Of a DNA stretch of 64,000 nucleotides, positions 1-7,510 are shown piece after piece. The DNA is from Romboutsia_E sp900604535 (GTDB lineage: Bacteria; Bacillota; Clostridia; Peptostreptococcales; Peptostreptococcaceae), in assembly GCF_900604535.1 (NCBI RefSeq), contig NZ_UWOT01000001.1, positions 124,001 through 188,000 of the forward strand, given 5' to 3'. Numbering within the stretch: position 1 is the first letter of the stretch; every line of letters begins with the position of its first letter. A model generated the notes under the pieces. It saw only the letters and a program-made list of their open reading frames with translations. It had not been told where the DNA came from and did not search any database. The position numbers were made by a program, and so were the translations under genes.

Positions 1-424
1 TAACTAATATATCTTTCTTATATGAACCTCGAGTAGCTATTGTTTTTAAATCAAATTCCAATTTATTAATTTCTCCAAATGGGGTCTTATTAGTTAATTC
101 AACCAAAACTTTATCTAAATCACTCTTAGAAATATCTTTTGACTTTAATATAAATGATCTGCAGTTATCATATTTAAAATAATTTATAAATTCATCTGAA
201 TTCTCGGTACTATCTATAGCATTTTCAACTTCTTCTAACATATTTGAGTAAATTACTTCTATAGCACTAAGTGAGTCTTCTTTAAGTTTTAAGTTTTTAA
301 TCTCTAAACTTGAAATTTTAATATTACTATATACTAAGCTAGTGCACATGAAACAAATTGTACTCACTAATGAAAATATAATTAATGTTATTATTAAAAC
401 AGATCCATTATTTTTTTGTAACAT
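1..424 (-). CDS. PilX-like pilus assembly protein, 3' part beyond window
   Basis: The frame is open from an ATG at 422-424 to base 1, so only about 141 N-terminal residues are seen. The protein begins MLQKNNGSVLIITLIIFSLV, a short polar leader followed by one hydrophobic helix. This resembles PilX-type minor pilus proteins, which have a G-S-x-L-I start and lack the Glu5 of true pilins. The rest is polar and helical with no motif I recognise. A GAGGT sequence lies 8 bases before the ATG. The start overlaps the preceding pilin-like gene by 17 bases, so the two are probably translated together. A role in a type IV pilus or pseudopilus is inferred from the N-terminus and the neighbour only. Confidence 0.55.
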   Translation of the reverse strand, partial: MLQKNNGSVLIITLIIFSLVSTICFMCTSLVYSNIKISSLEIKNLKLKEDSLSAIEVIYSNMLEEVENAIDSTENSDEFINYFKYDNCRSFILKSKDISKSDLDKVLVELTNKTPFGEINKLEFDLKTIATRGSYKKDILV

Positions 425-776
425 ATGTACTTACCTCTAAGTTTTTATCTTGATAAGTTACTTTAACATTAAGCTTATAGCATCTATAAATATTTTCATC
501 TTTTTTAATAGTAGACTCTATTTTATATTTTCCAATTTGATTTTGTTCTTGTAACTTATTAATTTCTTTAGCACTTTTTATTATTTCCTTTTTATCATTA
601 ATATAACTTTCCGCTATATTAACCATTTCTATGGTATTTTTATTACTCTCAGCAAACTTATAACTATTTTGCAAAGATATCGCTATAAGGTTTACTATTA
701 ACATCATAACTAATAGACTTATTATACATTCTATCAGTGCAAACCCTTTATTTTCATTTATTATTTTTTTATTAAT
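408..776 (-). CDS. Type IV prepilin-like protein with probable ATT start
   Basis: The frame upstream of the first usual start codon (ATG at 705-707) stays open and encodes NENKGFALIE followed by a long hydrophobic stretch. This is a classic class III prepilin leader: basic residues, Gly at -1, Phe at +1 and Glu at +5 for prepilin peptidase cleavage and N-methylation. No ATG, GTG or TTG precedes the motif in frame. The only candidate well placed after the AAAGGA site (788-793) is ATT at 774-776, giving 122 residues. After the helix the protein is small and polar, as expected of a minor pilin. It follows aroE by 28 bases. The pilin call is firm; the ATT start is an inference. Confidence 0.6.
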   Translation of the reverse strand: MNKKIINENKGFALIECIISLLVMMLIVNLIAISLQNSYKFAESNKNTIEMVNIAESYINDKKEIIKSAKEINKLQEQNQIGKYKIESTIKKDENIYRCYKLNVKVTYQDKNLEVSTYVTKK

Positions 777-804
777 ATTAAATCAAATCCTTTATAATAA
801 TATT

Positions 805-1653
805 TTACTTTATACTATCTAAGTAAATTTCATTTATTTGATTTTTATCTTCTATTGTTGTGTTTATATCTGTCCATATATTAAATGCTTCTAGGCCTTG
901 ATTTATTAGCATGTCTATTCCATAAACAACATTTAGCTTATTTTTCAATGCCCATTTAATAAATGTTGTTTCATGTGGCTTATAGACTATATCACAAACT
1001 AACATTTTTTTATTAACTACAATATCTTGATTTATAGGGCATTCATCATTGCCCATTCCAATAGGTGTTGTATTTATCAATATATCAATATGTTCTAAGT
1101 TATCTTCCATTATAGTATCATTTGATAGAGTCGCTTTTGTATTAAAATTATTATTTATTATATTTATAATTTCTAATGCCTTTTCTTTACTACGATTTCT
1201 TATTTCTATAGATTCTACATCATTTGATGCTAATTCCACAGCAATACTCCTACAAGCACCTCCAGCTCCAATTATCATTATTTTTTTATTTTTTAGATCA
1301 TAGCCCTTATCTAAAATTGATTTTACAAATCCTTTTCCATCAGTATTATATCCCTTTAGTCTACCACCTTCATTTTTTATTGTATTTACCGCCCCTATTA
1401 ATTTAGCATTTATTTCTATCTCATCTAAGTACTTTATAACTTCAACTTTATGAGGTATAGTTATATTACATCCAAGTATATTTAATGCTTTAATTCCTTT
1501 AATAGCATTTTCTATTTCACTAGGAATTACATCATAGCATACATATACATTATTTATTTTGTATTTATCAAATAAATAATTATGTATATTCGGTGAAAAA
1601 CTTTGTTCTACTGGATGGCCTAGTAAGCAAAAAGTTTTAGTTTTTGAATTCAT
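805..1653 (-). CDS. aroE: Shikimate dehydrogenase (NADP+)
   Basis: This enzyme reduces 3-dehydroshikimate to shikimate in the chorismate pathway in the cytoplasm. The 282-residue protein has the full family signature: GHPVEQSFSP with the substrate-binding serines, NITIPHK with the catalytic lysine, NTDGKG with the catalytic aspartate, the nucleotide-binding GAGGACRS loop near residue 124, NTTPIGM, and QGLEAF at the C-terminus. I chose the ATG at 1653 because GGAG lies 10 bases before it; an ATG 24 bases upstream has no such site. It is followed closely by the pilin-like genes, probably in one transcript, although no functional link is apparent. Confidence 0.95.
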   Translation of the reverse strand: MNSKTKTFCLLGHPVEQSFSPNIHNYLFDKYKINNVYVCYDVIPSEIENAIKGIKALNILGCNITIPHKVEVIKYLDEIEINAKLIGAVNTIKNEGGRLKGYNTDGKGFVKSILDKGYDLKNKKIMIIGAGGACRSIAVELASNDVESIEIRNRSKEKALEIINIINNNFNTKATLSNDTIMEDNLEHIDILINTTPIGMGNDECPINQDIVVNKKMLVCDIVYKPHETTFIKWALKNKLNVVYGIDMLINQGLEAFNIWTDINTTIEDKNQINEIYLDSIK

Positions 1654-1719
1654 TTCATTATATCTCCTATCTATCATTTATTATCAATTTATCACTAAAT
1701 TATACAATACGTTAATATT

Positions 1720-3681
1720 TTAAAAACTGCACATTTTCTTATATTCTAAATATGCAAATCCATCTTGTTTATAATTATCTCGTGTTTTATAGGCTTTGTC
1801 TTCGTGAACTCTTTTTATATCAATAACTATTTCCATATTACGAGGACCTACTTTTATATTAAGGTTACCTCCATAAAATTCTATAATTAGTCTAGCTAAT
1901 GTAATACTCATTTCAACAATTTTATTTTCACTATTTTTAATATACTTATCATAATCATATTTATCACTATTTTTAATCATGATAGTTATAAAATCTTTTT
2001 TAGTACCTAGTTCAAATACAACGTTACTTTTTTTCATAGAATATTTAATAACAATAGATAATAATATTAATATAACTTTTTCAATATCATCTATATCTAT
2101 GTTTACTATTTTTTCTTCTTCATCTGTATCAAAAACTATATTTACATCTTCCTTATCTATAAATTCACTAAACTCATCTACAATATCTTCTGATATATCA
2201 ACTATATTATAATAGTCTTTTTTAAATTCATGAAAATTAGACTGCAATTTAGCAAGTTCTATCATATTATCTATTAATCCCATAAGTATGTTTACATGTT
2301 TTTTTACAATCTCTATTGTATTTAAGACTTCAATATTGTTATTCTCTTTCAACTCATTTTTATAAACAACCTCAATTAGCTGATTACTTGAATGTATTAA
2401 GTTTAGTGGAGTCTTTAACTCATGAGACATATTTATAAAAAATTCATTTTTAGATTTGTTTAACTTTTCTTTTTCTTCGATTTCCCTTTCTATTAACTCT
2501 GCTTTTATTTGTTCTGTAATATCTCTAACTATACCAATCATTTTTATTTTTTTATTTATATCTAAAAGCATTCCACCACATTCTATATTAATTTCGTTTC
2601 CATGTTGATCATTTAGAGTATCTCTTTTATATTTAACATTACCATTTATACTTCCTGAAGTCATAATCATATTTTTGTTTATGCTATCTATATCTACATT
2701 TGTTATCTCTTTGCTTCCTATCATATTGAAAAATGCTTTATTTGCATACTTAAGCATTTTACTATCAAAATCTAAAACATATATTCCTTCTGGAATTATA
2801 TTTACTAATGATTCATATTTCTTTTTACTTCTCTCCAATTTTTTTAATAAATTTTTATAGCTAGTTATATCTCTAATTACAAATAGTGTTCTGTACTCCT
2901 CACCTTCAATATAATTTACTTTATCTATATTTAAATAAGTATCTATACCATCGCTATACGTATAGTATAATTCTTCACTTGAGCATTGACCTAATATTAT
3001 ATTTTTTATATCTTCTTGATTAAAATCAATATATTCGCTTTTATTATTATTATATATAATCTCATCTTTATTAGCTATAAGAACAGAGTAAGGCATATTA
3101 TCTACTATCTTTTTATACTTAGTATCATTGTCTTTTATTTTCATATCTATTTGTTTTCTAGAAGTTACATCTGTCATTATACAAATAACACCCGTTGAAT
3201 TGTTATTTAGTTTAACTGGTATAGATCTACAAGTAAAAGTCCTACCATTCTTATCTTTAATTTCAGTTTCAATTTCTCTATAGCTACTTCTAGATTTTTC
3301 AATATTATATATAAGTTTATCATCATGAGCAAAACTATTTTTACAAAAAAGTTCTAAACTAATGTTATACTCGTAATTAATATATTCATTCCATATATCA
3401 TAAAAACTACTATCTTCGTTAGTTATATAACCTTCATTATCTATTAAAAACATAGTTTTTTGAGAGCCTTTTAACATTAAATTTAATATATTTTCTTTTT
3501 TTACTATCATTTCACTTGTATTTTTATTAGTAGACTTCTTAATATTTAATTTTTCATCATGAATTTTAATATTTATGTTTGATCTATTTAACTTACTAAT
3601 AATATCTACGCTTTTATCGTAATATAATTTTACATATACTTTAAAAATATACATTAAAATATAAATACTACAAGCTAACAC
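1720..3681 (-). CDS. PAS sensor histidine kinase with intact H-box but degenerate ATP-binding domain (main part)
   Basis: From a GTG at 3681 this frame encodes 653 residues: one membrane helix (about 1-20), three PAS-like regions (about 60-175, 185-275 and 285-395), a dimerisation helix with MSHELKTPLN (His420), and a catalytic-domain remnant. In the remnant the N-box Asn is replaced (LLSIVIKY), no D-x-G-x-G motif follows, and the second glycine motif reads IVEMSITLARLIIEF with no glycines. ATP binding is therefore unlikely, while the phospho-accepting His is kept. The frame stays open upstream of the GTG and continues the membrane domain encoded at 3693-4178 in another frame. The two parts are probably one gene of about 819 residues, paralogous to its 5' neighbour. 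No response regulator gene lies nearby. Confidence 0.8.
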   Translation of the reverse strand: MLACSIYILMYIFKVYVKLYYDKSVDIISKLNRSNINIKIHDEKLNIKKSTNKNTSEMIVKKENILNLMLKGSQKTMFLIDNEGYITNEDSSFYDIWNEYINYEYNISLELFCKNSFAHDDKLIYNIEKSRSSYREIETEIKDKNGRTFTCRSIPVKLNNNSTGVICIMTDVTSRKQIDMKIKDNDTKYKKIVDNMPYSVLIANKDEIIYNNNKSEYIDFNQEDIKNIILGQCSSEELYYTYSDGIDTYLNIDKVNYIEGEEYRTLFVIRDITSYKNLLKKLERSKKKYESLVNIIPEGIYVLDFDSKMLKYANKAFFNMIGSKEITNVDIDSINKNMIMTSGSINGNVKYKRDTLNDQHGNEINIECGGMLLDINKKIKMIGIVRDITEQIKAELIEREIEEKEKLNKSKNEFFINMSHELKTPLNLIHSSNQLIEVVYKNELKENNNIEVLNTIEIVKKHVNILMGLIDNMIELAKLQSNFHEFKKDYYNIVDISEDIVDEFSEFIDKEDVNIVFDTDEEEKIVNIDIDDIEKVILILLSIVIKYSMKKSNVVFELGTKKDFITIMIKNSDKYDYDKYIKNSENKIVEMSITLARLIIEFYGGNLNIKVGPRNMEIVIDIKRVHEDKAYKTRDNYKQDGFAYLEYKKMCSF

Positions 3682-3692
3682 TAGTATTGAAT

Positions 3693-4178
3693 TTATATTT
3701 CTATTAACATATTTTCTTTTAAAATTAATTCTAAAAATATACCTATAATATACATAAAATGAAGCATGTATTTTATATGAAATTTTTCATTAAATATATA
3801 AATAGAAAATAAATACAAGTTAGTTATTAAGACGTAAATATTTATAACCATACTATATAAATTATCATTTATATAGTATGGTAAAAATAATGATATCAAT
3901 ATCAATGAATAATTTAGAGCTAATACAATGTCCTTCGACTTATTATGTATTTTATAAAGTTCTAAATTTACTAAAAATGTCAGTACTATTAAGTTACTAA
4001 CGCTTCTATAAAATGAAATTTCATTTAAAATATTATACAACTTTAATAAAACTGTACTTAAAAGCATAACTGACTGAAAAATTATATTTTTATATTGACC
4101 TTTCACTAAATTACTGCTCAATATGTATAAACATGTAAGAAAAATTGATACATTAATTATATCTAAATATCTACACAT
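3693..4178 (-). CDS. Multi-helix membrane domain, 5' part of the frame-disrupted sensor kinase
   Basis: This frame encodes 161 residues that are almost wholly hydrophobic, with about six membrane helices and no soluble domain. ATG 4178 follows AAGGGG at a 7-base spacing and lies 32 bases after the neighbouring kinase. That kinase begins with a membrane domain of the same size followed by a helix that leads into PAS domains. Here the equivalent final helix is encoded in the next frame (from about 3717 on). A -1 shift at 3717-3723 would fuse this part to the 653-residue kinase part and give 819 residues, against 796 for the paralogue. On its own it is a membrane protein of unknown function. Confidence 0.7.
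   Translation of the reverse strand: MCRYLDIINVSIFLTCLYILSSNLVKGQYKNIIFQSVMLLSTVLLKLYNILNEISFYRSVSNLIVLTFLVNLELYKIHNKSKDIVLALNYSLILISLFLPYYINDNLYSMVINIYVLITNLYLFSIYIFNEKFHIKYMLHFMYIIGIFLELILKENMLIEI
3717..3723 (-). other. Canonical -1 slippery heptamer (T TTA AAA) joining the two kinase frames
   Basis: Read in the frame of the 161-residue part the bases are T TTA AAA G, the X XXY YYZ form. A -1 slip leads directly into the frame of the 653-residue kinase part, which is open here. The upstream frame ends in TAA eight codons after the heptamer. I see no convincing stimulatory Shine-Dalgarno sequence or stable stem next to it, so a fixed indel or a sequencing error is an equal explanation. Confidence 0.5.
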
Positions 4179-4210
4179 CCTATTTCCCCTTCTAGTTTAA
4201 TTAATAATCA

Positions 4211-6601
4211 TCACGAACCCAAATCAAAGTATATATCCGAAAATTCTATATCAATATTTTCTATATCTGTACTTTTATCTATTTTGCCTTTATCTTCATT
4301 TAACTCAATAACTTTATTGTTATCTAATATGACTTCGAATTTACTACCACAACCTACCTTACTATATACATTTATCTTAGCATTGTGCGCTTTTACTAAC
4401 TGCTTAACTAATGCCAATCCTACACCAGTTCCCTCAGCACCTCTAGATAGAGTTGTATCAACTTGTTCAAAGTTCTCAAATATAGTATCGATTTTTTCAC
4501 TTGGTATTCCAACTCCAGTATCTTCTACAGAAATAATTATATTATCCTTATCGGTATTAACTGATACCATTATTTTTCCATTACTGTTTGTAAATTTTAT
4601 TGAATTAGATAATAAATTTAAAATAATTTTTTCTATTTTACTTTTATCTATTAATATTATTTTTTTCTTTATATTAGTTATAAATAATATTTCTAGATTT
4701 TTATACTTTGCGTATTCTCTAGATAGCCTAACTATATTCTCTATAAATTTAACTATATCACATCTACTATAATTCATATCTAAGGTTCCATTTTCAATCT
4801 TACTTATTTCATCTATATTATTTAGTAACCTTTTTAATCTATAAGAATTTTGTCTAACAACTCTAGAGTAATTGTCTATATATTTAAATTCTTTTCTTGA
4901 TTCATTATTTTGCAAAATCTTATTAACTTCGAATATTGTATTAATAGGTTTTTTTAAATTATTACACATTGTGTATAAGAATTCTGTTTTAAATTTATAC
5001 TTATCTTTCATTTCATTTAATTTTTCCTTCATTTGCTCTGCTCTATATTCATCATCAAGCATACTCGCAACACAAACAAGATTATTATCTTCTTTAGAAT
5101 CAGTTATAGCTATAGAAATATCTGCATTTTCATCATTGTCTAGACGAAATCTCTTAAACTTTCCATAGTCGCCATTATCAATATATTCTTTTATAATTTC
5201 ATTAAACTTGTCTGCTCCTACTGACTTTAATATTTTTATCATAGACCTATTTCTATATATGTGTAGTTTGGTCTTTTTATCTATTATTACTATACCTTCT
5301 GGAAGAGCTTGCAAAAGCAATTTATATGTTTTTTCACTTTCTTCTAATTGATTTTTAACTTCTTCTAATCCTGTAATATCTACAGCTATACTTAACATCA
5401 TATTTGTATTATTTAAAGTTATATGTGTTGTTATAAACTCAATAATTTTTCCATACTCAGTTTCTATTTTGCAAACTGATTTTTCTTCTTTCCCACACTT
5501 TACTAAGTTTATATTTTGTAAAAATTCTTTTCTATGTTTTTTAATTATATTATTTTTTATATCATCTATTAGAAGCACTTTATCCATATTTTTATTTATA
5601 TTAAATAATTCTAATGCCTTATCATTTAAATAATTAATAGTGTCTATACTATGAATTATTACACCATCATTAATTATATCCATGAGCTTCCTATATTTCG
5701 TTTCACTTTCTTTTAATTCATTTTTTATATTTATATCTTTGGTTATATCTTCTAATAAGCATATTTTTAATTCTCTATCATTTATAATGTCTAAATTACA
5801 AGTAAATTTAAAAATTTTGTTATCGTAGGTTTTAAGTTTTACTATATTATTAATCTCATGATTAGCAAAATTTATATTGTTTAACATATCATCGAAATTA
5901 ATTAACTTTTCTTTAAAGCTTATTAATACATTTTCTTTTTTTAGTTTAATATCTTCTTCTTTTAAAAACTTTTCAAATTCTTTATTTCCATATATATAGT
6001 CTAATTCACTATTCAATACAAATATAGGTATATTCAAAGCTTCAATTGTACTTTCTATTTTACAGTTTAATGTCATTACTTTTTCGTTGAGATCCTGTTT
6101 TAGATTAGATTCTGATTCTATTTCCTTGATTGACTTCGATATGTATTTTTTATTAAGCTTTAGTTTATGTTTATTTTTGCTTACACTTATCCTTAGTTTT
6201 TTTATATTGTTTATTACTCCTAAATGTATTAATAATAAATTTGATATAATACTGATTATTAAACTTAATTCATAACTAGCACTTAATGATATTATAGAAA
6301 ATAAATATCCTATAGCTATAATAAAATTTAAGTATAATTTAAAATTTATCTTCTTATAAAATAATATAATCATCAATATTTTTATTATAAAAATAGCAGC
6401 AATTATGTACAATTTACTTTTATTTATAGACTGCATGCCTATATAGATATTTACACATACTTCTACACAGTAAATTAAAGATACTATCATAAATATTATA
6501 CTTTTATTCAAAAAACATCTTCCTATAGATAGAGTGGCAATAGAAATTAATATTATAGTATTTAATAAACTTAGTACCTCTCTATATTCATATAAGTTCA
6601 T
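4211..6601 (-). CDS. PAS sensor histidine kinase lacking the phospho-accepting His but with intact ATP-binding domain
   Basis: The 796-residue protein has six or seven N-terminal membrane helices (to about 150), a coiled linker, three PAS-like regions (about 175-300, 305-420 and 425-525), and a dimerisation-plus-catalytic module. The H-box reads MCNNLKKPIN where the family has M-S-H-E-L-K-T-P-L-N, so His is Asn (codon 4961-4963) and the next Glu is also Asn. The ATP-binding domain is complete: LLSNSIKF, EDTGVGIP, FENFEQ and GTGVGLALVK. It should bind ATP yet cannot accept phosphate on itself in the usual way. ATG 6601 is preferred because AAGGTGG lies 8 bases before it. The downstream paralogue has the opposite defects. 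Confidence 0.9.
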   Translation of the reverse strand: MNLYEYREVLSLLNTIILISIATLSIGRCFLNKSIIFMIVSLIYCVEVCVNIYIGMQSINKSKLYIIAAIFIIKILMIILFYKKINFKLYLNFIIAIGYLFSIISLSASYELSLIISIISNLLLIHLGVINNIKKLRISVSKNKHKLKLNKKYISKSIKEIESESNLKQDLNEKVMTLNCKIESTIEALNIPIFVLNSELDYIYGNKEFEKFLKEEDIKLKKENVLISFKEKLINFDDMLNNINFANHEINNIVKLKTYDNKIFKFTCNLDIINDRELKICLLEDITKDINIKNELKESETKYRKLMDIINDGVIIHSIDTINYLNDKALELFNINKNMDKVLLIDDIKNNIIKKHRKEFLQNINLVKCGKEEKSVCKIETEYGKIIEFITTHITLNNTNMMLSIAVDITGLEEVKNQLEESEKTYKLLLQALPEGIVIIDKKTKLHIYRNRSMIKILKSVGADKFNEIIKEYIDNGDYGKFKRFRLDNDENADISIAITDSKEDNNLVCVASMLDDEYRAEQMKEKLNEMKDKYKFKTEFLYTMCNNLKKPINTIFEVNKILQNNESRKEFKYIDNYSRVVRQNSYRLKRLLNNIDEISKIENGTLDMNYSRCDIVKFIENIVRLSREYAKYKNLEILFITNIKKKIILIDKSKIEKIILNLLSNSIKFTNSNGKIMVSVNTDKDNIIISVEDTGVGIPSEKIDTIFENFEQVDTTLSRGAEGTGVGLALVKQLVKAHNAKINVYSKVGCGSKFEVILDNNKVIELNEDKGKIDKSTDIENIDIEFSDIYFDLGS

Positions 6602-6721
6602 CCTCATTCCCACCTTATAAAATTTAAGTATTATTTTTTAGTTTTATTTCATATAATAAGTAAAAAAAAATAAATATTGTTATATATTTTTTAAAACTCA
6701 ATATTTATAAATATATATGTA

Positions 6722-6754
6722 ATATTAGCACAATGATTTCAAATAATTTGTCAA
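6722..6754 (-). promoter_or_regulatory. Possible promoter of the kinase operon
   Basis: An extended -10 element TGCTAATAT lies at 6722-6730, with TTGACA at 6749-6754. The 21-base gap from TTGACA to TAATAT is too long for a normal SigA promoter, so the extended -10 would have to carry it. It sits between the sigK terminator and the first kinase gene, leaving a leader of about 110 bases. Confidence 0.35.
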
Positions 6755-6771
6755 TTCTTGATTTAAAGCAA

Positions 6772-6797
6772 AAAAAAGCCTTATTAAAGGCTTTTTT
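6772..6797 (-). terminator. Terminator overlapping the end of sigK
   Basis: An 11-bp perfect stem (AAAAAAGCCTT / AAGGCTTTTTT) encloses a 4-base loop that contains the sigK TAA stop (6784-6786). The 3' arm ends in a T run. Placing the stop codon in the loop makes the last codons of sigK part of the terminator. Confidence 0.85.
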
Positions 6798-7431
6798 CTG
6801 TTTTAAGTTCTTTTCTAAGTTTTTTTAATGCTCTTTTTTCTATTCTAGAAACATAAGACCTAGATATTTCAAGTTTCTGAGCAATTTCTCTTTGCGTCTT
6901 ATAACCCGATGTCGTTAAACCATATCTTAACTTGATTATTTCTTTTTCTCGATCAGTTAAAATTTTTTCTAGATTTTCATAAAGTTTACTTATTTCAACC
7001 TTTAGTTCAACTTGATCTACAACATAATCGATATCTGTTCCAAGAACATCAATTAAACTAATTTCATTACCTTCTTTATCCATTCCAATTGGATCTTGAA
7101 GTGATACTTGAAACTTATTCTTCTTATTAGTTCTAATATTCATAAGAATTTCATTTTCAATACATTTAGATGCATATGTTGCTAATCTAGTGCCTTTTTC
7201 TACATTATATGTTTCTATAGCTTTTATCAGTCCTATTGTTCCTATAGAAATAAGATCATCTTGATCTTCTGTAGAGTTGTTATATTTCTTAGCTATATGA
7301 GCTACTAATCTCATGTTCCTTTCAATTAATACTTCCTTAGCTGACTCGTCATTTTCTAGCTTAAACCTAGTTAAATAGTATACTTCTTCTTCAGGGGTTA
7401 ATGGTTTTTCAAATGATTTGAGAATAGTCAA
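6784..7431 (-). CDS. sigK: RNA polymerase sporulation sigma factor SigK, uninterrupted and without pro-sequence
   Basis: SigK directs late mother-cell transcription during sporulation. The 215-residue protein has region 2 with DLISIGTIGLIKAIETY and KCIENEILM, the SigK-type stretch DPIGMDKEGNEISLIDVLG, and a region 4 helix-turn-helix (TQREIAQKLEISRSYVSRIE). In C. difficile 630 the gene is split by the skin element; here it is continuous. The N-terminus (MTILKSFEKPLTPEEE) lines up near the mature end of B. subtilis SigK, so there is no membrane-anchoring pro-sequence, as known for C. difficile. The start is TTG at 7431 behind GGGGGGAGG, a tight spacing, so the exact start is less sure. It ends in its own terminator. 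Confidence 0.93.
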   Translation of the reverse strand: MTILKSFEKPLTPEEEVYYLTRFKLENDESAKEVLIERNMRLVAHIAKKYNNSTEDQDDLISIGTIGLIKAIETYNVEKGTRLATYASKCIENEILMNIRTNKKNKFQVSLQDPIGMDKEGNEISLIDVLGTDIDYVVDQVELKVEISKLYENLEKILTDREKEIIKLRYGLTTSGYKTQREIAQKLEISRSYVSRIEKRALKKLRKELKTEKSL

Positions 7432-7510
7432 CTGCCTCCCCCCTTTTTAACCATATATCATTTTAAATTATATGTTTCAAGGATGAGTAAGTTTACTATT
7501 CTTTAAAATA

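Noticed and set aside
4284..4772. A 162-codon open frame on the + strand antisense to the first kinase's ATP-binding domain
   Set aside because: It mirrors conserved kinase codons, has a hydrophobic low-complexity translation typical of antisense AT-rich DNA, and has no ribosome binding site.
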